Origin: JACDEA01 sp963742585
GTDB lineage: Bacteria > Actinomycetota > Acidimicrobiia > Acidimicrobiales > JACDEA01
NCBI GenBank assembly: GCA_963742585.1
Contig: CAVUMI010000009.1
Span: forward strand, 1,736,001 to 1,800,000
DNA length: 64,000 nucleotides
Reading direction: 5' to 3'
The notes under the pieces are model-generated. The model made no database searches and was not told the DNA's origin. It saw only the letters and a list, made by a program, of their open reading frames with translations. Positions 8,215 to 16,372 of the stretch are shown one piece after another; within the stretch, counting starts at the first letter, position 1; every line of letters begins with the position of its first letter. Position numbers and translations under genes: made by a program.

Positions 8215-9309
8215 TCATGAGGGCAGTACGACCAGGTCGTCGCGGTGGACAACTTCGGGCGAGACATCGGCCGGGAGGTCGCGGGTGTGGCGGCCGCGCC
8301 ATTCCTTGACGCGCGCGGCGTCGTGACGGACGAGGCCTTTGGCGAAGACGAGTCCGGTGGCGTCGGCGATCTCGACCGCGTCCTCGGCACCGAAGCTGCC
8401 TTCGACGTCGACGACACCGGCGGGTAGTAGCGACGTGCCGCGCTCCATGAGCGCGCGACGCGCGCCGTCGTCGACCACGATCCGGCCGGCCGAACCGACC
8501 GCGAACGCGATCCACAGCTTGCGGGCCGGGAGCCGCCGATCGTGCGGCCGGACCACGGTGCCCACGCTCGGGTCGCCGGCCACCGCGGCAGCAAGGACAC
8601 CAGGTCGATCGGCGGCAGCGATTACCGCCCGCACGCCAGACCACGCGGCGATGCGCGCCGCCGCCAGCTTCGACGCCATGCCCCCACTGCCCCGCTCCGA
8701 GGCCGTGCCGCCGGCCGCCGCCTCCAGTGCATGGTCGACTTCGATGATCTCCTCGATCAGCGACGCGTCGGCGTTGAGCCGCGGGTCGGCGGTGAAGACA
8801 CCCGGCGTATCGGTGAGCATGACCAGGAGATCGGCGTTGAGGAGATGGGCTACGAGCGCGGCCAACCGGTCGTTGTCGCCGAAGCGGATCTCGTCGTCGG
8901 CGATCGCATCGTTCTCATTCACGATGGGCACGACGCCAAGATCGAGCAGGCGGGTCAGCGTCTGGCGGGCGTGGAGGTACTGCTGGCGGTGCACGAAGTC
9001 CAACGGCGCCAGCAGAACCTGACCGCCGATGAGTTGATGGCGGGCCAGCGTGTCGTCGTAGACCCGCATCAGCCGGCTCTGACCTACCGCGGCTACGGCT
9101 TGAAGCGTGCCGAGGTCGGTCGGTCGGGGCCCATGAAGCTGGAGCGCAGGGAGCCCGGCGGCGATCGCGCCCGAAGTGACGATCACGACGCGGTGATGGT
9201 CCCCCCGCAGACCGGCCACCTCGGTACACAGCCGCTCGACGGCGACGCCGTCGACCTCACCGTGTTTGTCGGTGATCGACGTCGTGCCGATCTTGACGAC
9301 CACTATCAA
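8215..9309 (-). CDS. proB: Glutamate 5-kinase
   Basis: About 364 residues; phosphorylates glutamate in the first step of proline biosynthesis. Kinase-domain motifs are VVVKIGTTSIT at the start, VTSGAIAAG, PIVNENDAI, FGDNDRLAALVA and GTGG-like SERGSGGMASKL. The C-terminal portion (LPARKLWIAFAV onward) is the PUA domain. The start is TTG at 9309 or GTG at 9303; both place KIG at the expected position. A palindrome, CCCTCATGAGGG at 8212-8223, overlaps the stop. It follows obgE by 37 bp on the same strand. Confidence 0.92.
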   Translation of the reverse strand: MIVVVKIGTTSITDKHGEVDGVAVERLCTEVAGLRGDHHRVVIVTSGAIAAGLPALQLHGPRPTDLGTLQAVAAVGQSRLMRVYDDTLARHQLIGGQVLLAPLDFVHRQQYLHARQTLTRLLDLGVVPIVNENDAIADDEIRFGDNDRLAALVAHLLNADLLVMLTDTPGVFTADPRLNADASLIEEIIEVDHALEAAAGGTASERGSGGMASKLAAARIAAWSGVRAVIAAADRPGVLAAAVAGDPSVGTVVRPHDRRLPARKLWIAFAVGSAGRIVVDDGARRALMERGTSLLPAGVVDVEGSFGAEDAVEIADATGLVFAKGLVRHDAARVKEWRGRHTRDLPADVSPEVVHRDDLVVLPS

Positions 9310-9346
9310 CGCCGCACGCTCCGCTCCGTCTTCGCCTTCGCGTCGC

Positions 9347-10585
9347 TCATGTGTTGTCCGCCTCGTACTCGAACTCGAACGTACCGATCTTGACAATGTC
9401 GCCGGGGCGCACGCCGGCGCGGGCCAGCGCTCGGTCGACGCCAAGGCGGGAGAGACGGTGCTGCACGAAGGCCAACGCCTCGACATTGGTGAGGTCGTTC
9501 ACGGCCACGGCGCGCTCGGCCTTGCGTCCCAGCACGATCCACCCACCGCTCGGTGTCCGCTCGACCGCGACCTCTTCGGGAATGGGCCGGTGGATGACGA
9601 CCCCTTCGGAGACCGTCGCCGCCTGTTCGCGCATCTCGGTGACGACGGTAGCCATCCGACCGACCAGTTCCCGCACACCCTCGCCGGTCACCGCGGCGAT
9701 GCGGTCACCGTCGTAGTCCTGCGTAGCCGTATCCGCTTTGGTCCCGACCACGAGCCGAGGCCGCTCCAGAAGCTCGGGCCGGTAGCGTCCTAGCTCGTTG
9801 AGGAGCACCCGCTCTTGCTCGGCCGGCGGACGGTCGTCAACCGGCGCGAGATCGAGCAGCACCACGAGGGCCCGGGCCCGCTCAACATGGCGGAGGAAGC
9901 GGTGGCCGAGGCCCTTACCTTCGCTGGCACCCTCGATGAGCCCGGGAATGTCGGCTACCACGAATTCGACGTCATCGCGGCGTACGACGCCGAGATGGGG
10001 TTCAAGGGTAGTGAACGGGTAGTCGGCGATCTTGGGCGTTGCCGCCGAGATCACCGAGATCAACGTGCTCTTGCCCGCGTTCGGGAAGCCGACCAACGCG
10101 ATGTCGGCCATGAGCTTGAGCTCGAGGTCGAGCCACCGCTCCTCCCCTGTCTCCCCTTGCTCGGCGAAGCTCGGCGCCCGTCGGCGATTCGACAAGAAGC
10201 GGGCGTTGCCGCGTCCACCTTGGCCACCGGCGGCAGCGAGAAAGCGGTCGCCGGGATTGGCCAGGTCAGCGAGGATCGTCCCGTCGCGGTCGCGCACGAC
10301 GGTGCCTTCGGGGACGGAGACGATTAGGTCTTCGCCCGATGCGCCGTGCTTGCCCTTTCCCTTGCCGTGTGCGCCACTTGTGGCGCCGCGATGAGGGTGA
10401 TCGCGAAAGGCCAATAACGAGGCCACGTTGTGATCGGTGACCAGCCAAACATCGCCGCCGCCTCCGCCGTCTCCACCGTCGGGCCCGCCCTTGGAGACAT
10501 GGGCCTCGCGGCGGAACGACACCGAGCCCGCGCCACCGTCACCGCCCTTTACGTGGACCTGCGCTTCGTCGACGAACCCGGCCAT
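9347..10585 (-). CDS. obgE: Obg family GTPase
   Basis: A 412-residue Obg/CgtA GTPase acting in 50S ribosome maturation and stress control. The glycine-rich Obg fold opens the protein (FVDEAQVHVKGGDGGAG, then GGPDGGDGGGGGDVW). The G domain has GFPNAGKST, the switch TTLEPHLGVV, DIPGLIEGA and a TKAD-type guanine-binding motif. A C-terminal OCT-like region ends in GDIVKIGTFEFEYEADNT. It lies in the usual rplU-rpmA-obgE-proB order, 14 bp after rpmA. Confidence 0.95.
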   Translation of the reverse strand: MAGFVDEAQVHVKGGDGGAGSVSFRREAHVSKGGPDGGDGGGGGDVWLVTDHNVASLLAFRDHPHRGATSGAHGKGKGKHGASGEDLIVSVPEGTVVRDRDGTILADLANPGDRFLAAAGGQGGRGNARFLSNRRRAPSFAEQGETGEERWLDLELKLMADIALVGFPNAGKSTLISVISAATPKIADYPFTTLEPHLGVVRRDDVEFVVADIPGLIEGASEGKGLGHRFLRHVERARALVVLLDLAPVDDRPPAEQERVLLNELGRYRPELLERPRLVVGTKADTATQDYDGDRIAAVTGEGVRELVGRMATVVTEMREQAATVSEGVVIHRPIPEEVAVERTPSGGWIVLGRKAERAVAVNDLTNVEALAFVQHRLSRLGVDRALARAGVRPGDIVKIGTFEFEYEADNT

Positions 10586-10599
10586 CCCGGGCCTCTTGC

Positions 10600-10872
10600 T
10601 TACGCCCCAGCGACAGGGGCGTCGACTGGAAGTACGTCGACCAGCTTCCGGCCCTTGCGCTGGCCGAACTTGACGGCCCCCGGGGCGAGAGCGAAGAGCG
10701 TGTCGTCGCCACCGCGGCCGACGTTGATGCCGGGATGGAACTTGGTGCCGCGCTGGCGGACGATGATGCTGCCGGCGCTGACAACGCCGCCGTCGAACAC
10801 CTTCACGCCGAGGCGCTTGGCCTGCGAGTCGCGGCCGTTGCGAGTGGAGCCGCCGCCTTTGGTCTTGGACAT
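10600..10872 (-). CDS. rpmA: 50S ribosomal protein L27
   Basis: 90 residues. The N-terminus MSKTKGGGSTRNGRDSQAKR is the typical actinobacterial form without a cleaved leader, followed by GSIIVRQRGTKFHPG and GRGGDDTLFA. L27 reaches the peptidyl-transferase centre of the large subunit. It is 7 bp downstream of rplU, in one operon. Confidence 0.96.
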   Translation of the reverse strand: MSKTKGGGSTRNGRDSQAKRLGVKVFDGGVVSAGSIIVRQRGTKFHPGINVGRGGDDTLFALAPGAVKFGQRKGRKLVDVLPVDAPVAGA

Positions 10873-10879
10873 TGCGCGC

Positions 10880-11185
10880 CTATCCCTTGCTTATCGAGGT
10901 GATTTCGATCGTCGAGTACTTCTGGCGATGACCCCACCGACGCCGGTTGTTGCTCTTGGGCTTGTAGGTGAAGCCGCGGATCTTCGGGCCCTTCGCCTCG
11001 CCGACAATGCGGGCCGCGACCGTTGCGCCGCTGAGCTGATCGGGCCGGGCCAGGACGGCATCGCCGTCGACAAGGAGGACCGGCGTGAATGACAGCTCAC
11101 CGTCGGCAGTGAGCCGCTCCACGTTTAATTTTTCACCCTCGGCGACTTTGTACTGCTTCCCGCCGGTCTTGATGACCGCATACAT
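10880..11185 (-). CDS. rplU: 50S ribosomal protein L21
   Basis: 101 residues with the L21 signature YAVIKTGGKQYKVAEG at the N-terminus and GFTYKPKSNNRRRWGHRQ near the C-terminus. It binds 23S rRNA. The sulfotransferase gene ends only 16 bp upstream, so there is little room for a private promoter or leader, which is unusual for a ribosomal-protein operon whose normal upstream neighbour is rng. Confidence 0.96.
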   Translation of the reverse strand: MYAVIKTGGKQYKVAEGEKLNVERLTADGELSFTPVLLVDGDAVLARPDQLSGATVAARIVGEAKGPKIRGFTYKPKSNNRRRWGHRQKYSTIEITSISKG

Positions 11186-11201
11186 AGGGGGTCAACTCTA
11201 G

Positions 11202-12446
11202 CTAAGGCTCGACGGCGACCGCGAATCGGTCTACGTAGAACTGGAGCGCCTGCCTGCGTTCGGCCGAATCGAGACCCAAATCCTCGAACCGGTAGCGGAC
11301 GCCGCCGTGCCTGCCGCGCTCATGGGATGCCATGAAAGCGTCCATGGCCGACCGGACACCGGGGGTGAAGGGCTGATCGGCCACCGAGTAGACCCGTTCG
11401 ACCATGGCCACGTCGTCGGCCATGAACTCGTCGAACCGGACATCGATCGACCGGTCGGGCGGCAACGCCTCCCGGGTTTCAACGCAGGTACGCAACATCG
11501 TCTCGAGGCGGTCGGCCCAGTAGCCGGCGATCCAGTGCGGCTCGACCGCGTCGTGATTCAGGCGGGCCAGGTACGACATCATCGTGCCAAGCGACAGCGT
11601 TACGGCCACGGGATCCCGGTGAGTCACCACGAAAGTGGCGTCGGGGAACGAGTCGACAAGGGCCGGAAACTGCTCAAGGTGCTGCGGCGACTTCAGCACC
11701 CACCGGTCGCCGCCACGCAGCCACTGCAGTGCTTGCAGCGCTCGTTTGAGGTAGGCGTAGTGGGGGCGCTGATCGGTTGAGCGGTAGTAGTCGCGCCACG
11801 CCGGCATCGGCGCCATCGTCTCGAAGTGCATCGACGAGAAGTCCATGGCGAGGAGCCCGATCTCCTCGTGCACATGGTCGGGCGTCATCTCGTGCATTCG
11901 TTTGAAGTAGGGCAGACCCATGTTGAGCACTTCGAGCCCGACCGTGGTGCGGGCGATGCGACCGTCGGGATCCTCGCCGAACGGCTTCACCGGCTCCTCG
12001 CTCTCCCAATACGGGAGCGATCGCAGGGCGGGATCAGCGGACAGCAGGTTGTGGAGGTGCGTGGTGCCGGTGCGAGGCAACCCGCAGATCACGATGGGCC
12101 GGGCGACGGGGCGCTCGAGGATCTCCGGGTGACGCACCAGCAGACCCTCGAGTCGAAGGCGGTTGCGGAGGAGACCGCTCAGTTGGGTGTGCACCGCGAC
12201 CACCCCGCCCGGGCTGAGCCTGGCCTCGGTCTTCAGACACTGGCAGATCAACGCCAGCCGTTCGATGAAGTCATCGCTACCGAAGTCGTCGAGGCCCGTC
12301 TCCTCGACCGCGGCGTCCATCAGGGGTTCTGGGTCGATTGAGAGCCCAGGCGCCATTTGGGCCATGGCGTCGCGGATCGGTTCCATCTCCGGCGGGAACG
12401 TCGGCGCGGCAAGGTCGTCGATGCTCACATCGGCGGGTCGGCTCAC
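11202..12446 (-). CDS. Sulfotransferase family protein
   Basis: 414 residues. The PAPS-binding loop is visible as CGLPRTGTTHLHNLL, and the 3'-phosphate motif as VVTHRDPVAVTLS. The overall pattern is that of the actinobacterial sulfotransferase family 3, which transfer sulfuryl groups to small or lipid substrates; the acceptor here is unknown. The GTG start overlaps the stop of the DUF1214 gene by four bases, so they are coupled. The pair separates rplU from rng. Confidence 0.82.
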   Translation of the reverse strand: MSRPADVSIDDLAAPTFPPEMEPIRDAMAQMAPGLSIDPEPLMDAAVEETGLDDFGSDDFIERLALICQCLKTEARLSPGGVVAVHTQLSGLLRNRLRLEGLLVRHPEILERPVARPIVICGLPRTGTTHLHNLLSADPALRSLPYWESEEPVKPFGEDPDGRIARTTVGLEVLNMGLPYFKRMHEMTPDHVHEEIGLLAMDFSSMHFETMAPMPAWRDYYRSTDQRPHYAYLKRALQALQWLRGGDRWVLKSPQHLEQFPALVDSFPDATFVVTHRDPVAVTLSLGTMMSYLARLNHDAVEPHWIAGYWADRLETMLRTCVETREALPPDRSIDVRFDEFMADDVAMVERVYSVADQPFTPGVRSAMDAFMASHERGRHGGVRYRFEDLGLDSAERRQALQFYVDRFAVAVEP

Positions 12447-13477
12447 AGCTTGACGACGGTGGTCGTCGGTCGCTCGGGGGTCGCCGCTGGATGGAACCAG
12501 CGGAACCAGAGGCGCCCGCGCGGGTGGCCGGCGGTCGACAGCCAGTTCGGCTGACCCGGGTCCTTCGCGGCCACGACGATCCGCCAGGACCCGTCAGGCT
12601 CGTACTGCATCTGCCCGCCGTTGATCGTCACCCGCTCGTAGTCGTAGTTGTAGGTGTGGAGGAACTGGTTCCACAGACACAGGTTCCAGAACGCGCACTC
12701 TGGTGAGCGCCCCTCGATCACCAGTGCCTCGTCGTCGGCGAGATCGAAGCTGCCCATCGCGTACGCGGCGTCGCCCGCCGCCCATCCAAATGTGGTGGTC
12801 GGGACCGGATACGGCTCGTCGATCGAGTTCGGCTCGCCGAGGCCGAGCGGAACGATGTTGGCCTGGTCCTTCAACCAGGTGAGCGCGGCGGTGAACCGCC
12901 GGGCCAGGTCGGCGTCGTCCTCGCGGTACGTCGCCGGCGGGTCCAGTGCTTCGATGTGGAAGTCGGTACGGCGATCCGTTGTCGGATTCACCAAGTAGTC
13001 GCGGGTGATGGCGCACACTGCGTCAGGCGCAGTCTCCAGCATGAACTCGAATCGACCTTCGGCGTCGAACTCCAGCGTCCGGTCGTTGACCGTGCTCACG
13101 ATGCGCTCGGAGTAGCGCCCGTCGTTGGGCCCGCCGTAGACGGTGACCGACAGGTACACGCTGTCGCGGCGCCGGCCGCTCACGCGGTAGGCGCGGGTCG
13201 GATCAATCGGAGCGTAGAGGTAGAACGCGTCGGCGTTATCGCCGCCCCACTTCTTGTAGGGCCCCACGATGTCGACGAACCGCGGTCGCGCGGGGTCCGC
13301 CCACACGTGCGCGTCTAGGCCGACCTGGAGGATCGAGAAGATCCACTTGTAGCCCTCGAGTACGCCCTGGTAGTCGAGCGGCGTATTCGGCCCCTCGAAC
13401 AGCTTGTCCTCGAGGGTGCGCAACTGGCCGATCAATTCGTGGAAGACAGCGCTCGTCGCCCACCCGTCCCGCGGCAT
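12443..13477 (-). CDS. DUF1214 domain-containing protein
   Basis: 344 residues, no signal peptide. C-terminal features match DUF1214 proteins: AFWNLCLWNQFLHTYNYDYERVT, GSWRIVVAAKDPGQPNWL and GRLWFRWFHP. The biochemical role of the family is unknown. The gene is translationally coupled to the downstream sulfotransferase, suggesting a common substrate, perhaps a lipid or sterol; this is inference. Confidence 0.78.
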   Translation of the reverse strand: MPRDGWATSAVFHELIGQLRTLEDKLFEGPNTPLDYQGVLEGYKWIFSILQVGLDAHVWADPARPRFVDIVGPYKKWGGDNADAFYLYAPIDPTRAYRVSGRRRDSVYLSVTVYGGPNDGRYSERIVSTVNDRTLEFDAEGRFEFMLETAPDAVCAITRDYLVNPTTDRRTDFHIEALDPPATYREDDADLARRFTAALTWLKDQANIVPLGLGEPNSIDEPYPVPTTTFGWAAGDAAYAMGSFDLADDEALVIEGRSPECAFWNLCLWNQFLHTYNYDYERVTINGGQMQYEPDGSWRIVVAAKDPGQPNWLSTAGHPRGRLWFRWFHPAATPERPTTTVVKL

Positions 13478-13503
13478 CGGAGTGCGAGGCTAGGACGAAA
13501 CGC

Positions 13504-13893
13504 TCAGGCGAACAGGCAGAACTCGTTCCCTTCCGGATCGTGGAACAGGACGCCCCTATCTTCTGGGCCCGCGGTGCCAACCGCCGCCGCGCCGAGCGCG
13601 GTGAGCCGCTCGCGCTCCGCCGCTAGGTCTTCACAGAACAGGTCGAGGTGGACGCGGTTCTTCACGACTCTCTCCTCGGGCACGCGCTGAAACCAGAGCC
13701 GCGGTGTCGTACCGGCGCGCTCGACGAGGACGGTCGGGTCGTCCTCCGCGCCGGCGATGCCGTTCATCCGCAGTCGCTCCAGCTCGGCGTCGTCGTAGGG
13801 AGCGACGTCATAGCCATCCAGTGCCGCCGCCCAGAATCGAGCCAACGACGCTGCGTGTTGGCAGTCGAAGACAATGTCGCCCAGCCGCGCCAT
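13504..13893 (-). CDS. VOC superfamily glyoxalase-like protein
   Basis: 129 residues. Two beta-alpha-beta-beta-beta half-repeats are apparent; the ending GVLFHDPEGNEFCLFA is the classic VOC terminus, and FDCQHAASLARFWAAAL is typical of the glyoxalase-like subfamily. The substrate is unknown. It lies 26 bp upstream of the DUF1214 gene on the same strand and may belong to its unit. Confidence 0.8.
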   Translation of the reverse strand: MARLGDIVFDCQHAASLARFWAAALDGYDVAPYDDAELERLRMNGIAGAEDDPTVLVERAGTTPRLWFQRVPEERVVKNRVHLDLFCEDLAAERERLTALGAAAVGTAGPEDRGVLFHDPEGNEFCLFA

Positions 13894-13916
13894 ACCCGAG
13901 CCTTACCCGCCGTCAA

Positions 13917-13961
13917 TCTCGAGGCAATAGGTGTCGGAAAACGACAGCTATTGCCTCGAGA
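13917..13961. repeat. Long stem-loop after rng
   Basis: A perfect 14-bp inverted repeat: arms at 13917-13930 and 13948-13961 (TCTCGAGGCAATAG and its complement). A second short stem, TGTCG/CGACA, sits inside, closed by a GAAA-type loop. It starts 17 bp beyond the rng stop and lies upstream of the VOC gene, all on the minus strand. No T-run follows on either strand. It could be a processing or transcript-stability element or a terminator variant. Confidence 0.65.
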
Positions 13962-13977
13962 ATTGAACGTGAGTGTC

Positions 13978-15679
13978 TTACAGGAGCGACTCGTCGAGGA
14001 CGATGCCGCGGCCGTTGCAGACCGGGCACATCGACGAAAGGGATTCGACCAAGCCCTCCGACACCCGCTTGCGGGTCATCTCGAGGAGGCCGAGGTCGGA
14101 GATGTCGAACACCTGGGTGCGGGTCTTGTCCCGCGCCAGCGCGTCGCGGAACGCGCTGGACAACATCCTCGCGGTTGCGCTTGATCTCCATGTCGATGAA
14201 GTCGATGACGATGATCCCGCCGATGTCACGGAGACGGAGCTGACGGGCGATCTCATCGGCCGCTTCGAGATTGTTCCGGTAGACGGTCTCTTCGAGACTG
14301 GACGATCCGACGTTCTTGCCGGTGTTGACGTCGATCACCGTCAGCGCCTCGGTGCGCTCGATGATGAGCGACCCGCCCGAGGGCAGCCAGACCTTGCGGT
14401 CGATCGCCTTGTGGATCTGCTCGTGGACGTGGAACCGCTCGAAGATCGGAAGCGGGTCCTCGGCCGGGTCGTAGTACTCGACACGATCGGCCAGCTCCGG
14501 GCTGATGCTCTCGACGTAGTCGCGCACCTGCTCGTACAGCGCGAAGTCGTCGATGACCACGCCGCGGTGTTCGGTGTTGAACTCCTCGCGAATGATCCGC
14601 ACGGCGAGGTCGGGCTCCCGGTAGAGCAACTTCGGCGGCGACGACTGCTGGGCGCTGGCCTCGATCTGCTTCCACTGCTTCTCGAGTAGCGCGACGTCAC
14701 GGCGCAGTTCATCGGCGGTGGCACCCTCGGCCGCGGTCCGGACGATGAGGCCGTGACCAGGCGGGCGCACATCGTCGAGAATCTTGCGCAGGCGCTTCCG
14801 CTCGTCGTCGGCCAGCCGCTTCGAAATGCCGTACGTCTCACTGTTCGGCAGCAGTACGACGAAACGCCCGGGTAACGACACTTCCTGGGTGAGGCGGGCG
14901 CCTTTGGTGCCGATCGGGTTCTTCGTGACCTGGCACAGGATGCTCTGGCCCGGCCGGAGCAGCTGCTCGATGCGGGCACTTTGCGCACCCTCGACGAGGT
15001 CCTCGCGGTCGTACTGGACGTCGCCTCGGTACAGAACTGCATTCTTCGGCGTGCCGATGTCAACGAAGGCCGCTTCCATGCCCGGGAGCACGTTCTGGAC
15101 TTTGGCCTGGTAGATGTTGCCGTCTATCTGGCTGACGTCGTCCTGCGGGCGGGACACGTAGTGCTCGAGCAGCGAGCGGCCTTCGAGCACGGCGATCTGG
15201 GTGGCCTCGTCGCGGACGTGCACGAGCATCAGGTAACGGCCCACCGGACGGCCCTTGCGCTCCCGGCCACGCCGGCGCTCCAGGATCTCCTCGTCGATAA
15301 CGGCCGCCGCTTCGGGCCGACCACCGCTCCGACCGCGGCCCCCACGCCGGCGGCGACGGCGCGGGGTCGTCTGCTCTTCGGCGTCTCGCGGCGCGGCGGG
15401 GCGAGTGTCTCCGATTTGTGGTTTGCGCTGAACGACCGCGGTGGCGGCCACGTCAGGGTCGGCCTTGCCCTCCATTGGGCGGTCGGGCAGATCGTCGGGC
15501 TGGCGGGCGTCTACCTGGGCGCCTTGCGGTCGCCCGCCGCCGCGACCACGGCCGCCGCGCGATCCGCGTCGACGCCGAGGGCCTGGCTTAGGTGTGTCTC
15601 CGGACTCGTTAGTTCCTTGAGGTACTGGTTCGATAGGCGCAGCGTTGGGCTGCGGCTCGCCAGGTGTGGCGATAGACAT
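13978..15679 (-). CDS. rng: Ribonuclease E/G (with frame break)
   Basis: An endoribonuclease of the RNase E/G family for rRNA and mRNA processing. An Arg/Gly-rich basic N-terminal region (about residues 35-145, with RRRRGSRGGRGRGGG) precedes the S1 domain and catalytic core. DVNTGKNVG and IDFIDME carry the metal-binding Asp residues. Near 14165 the frame breaks after NREDV: continuing directly gives nonsense, while the neighbouring frame gives AFRDALARDKTRTQV, then EMTRKR and the Zn-link CPVCNGRG, ending at 13978. One extra base between 14156 and 14172 explains this. The gene should be essential or nearly so, making assembly error likely. It is 15 bp downstream of the TIGR03936 gene. Confidence 0.9.
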
Positions 15680-15694
15680 CGGTGAAATCCCTTC

Positions 15695-16372
15695 TCATGA
15701 CGCCCGCTCTCGGGCGTGCAGCGCGGGCGCATCCAGCGGGAGAGGTTCCCGTCGGGCGCCATCGCGCTCAATCCATTGGTGGGTGCGACGAACGTCGCCG
15801 GCGGTCGACTCGATGCCAAGAGCAACGAGCAACTCAGCCGGGCGAACGCCGCGGGGTTGTGTAGCCAGCTCGCATACAAGCTGGTCGTGATGTGCGACCA
15901 GGTGCTTGATGGCCGGCCTGATGTCGTCCTCGGTGGTCTGGCCCTTGCGCTCCCGACTCACGATGAGCTCGGTGGCAGCCAGGGCGGTGTCGACCCGATC
16001 GGCGAGATCAGCTGAGGACGGCACGCTGATCTGCCAATTGCATGAAGTGACGTCCTGTTGCAGAGACACGCGGCCATCGGTCTCCGCGACCGTGACCACA
16101 TCGAGCCCGCCGGGCAGAGCGCCTGACAGTCGCTCGGCCAGGCCGGCGGTGGGGACCGGCTCGGCCAGGTCCAGGTCCAGATACTCGGCCAGCGACTCGC
16201 TGCCGGTGGGCAGCGCGAGGCCGAAGCTGATGCGAGGGCGGGGCGAGAAGCCGCCGCTGTATGCCACCGGAAGGTGGACCCGGCGGAGGGCCCGCTCCCA
16301 CATCCGGGCAATGTCCCGGTGACTGGTCCAACGAATCTTGCCCAGCTTGGTGAAGCGCATACGAAGTTTCAT
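15695..16372 (-). CDS. TIGR03936 family (DUF2344) radical-SAM-associated protein
   Basis: 225 residues beginning MKLRMRFTKLGKIRWTSHRD, with YSGGFSPRPRISFG and GSESLAEYLDLDL; these are diagnostic for the DUF2344 family that accompanies or fuses to TIGR03960 radical SAM proteins. The ATG overlaps the stop of that upstream gene as ATGA. The pair commonly lies directly upstream of rng, as here; a role in RNA modification is suspected but not established. Confidence 0.88.
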   Translation of the reverse strand: MKLRMRFTKLGKIRWTSHRDIARMWERALRRVHLPVAYSGGFSPRPRISFGLALPTGSESLAEYLDLDLAEPVPTAGLAERLSGALPGGLDVVTVAETDGRVSLQQDVTSCNWQISVPSSADLADRVDTALAATELIVSRERKGQTTEDDIRPAIKHLVAHHDQLVCELATQPRGVRPAELLVALGIESTAGDVRRTHQWIERDGARREPLPLDAPALHARERAS

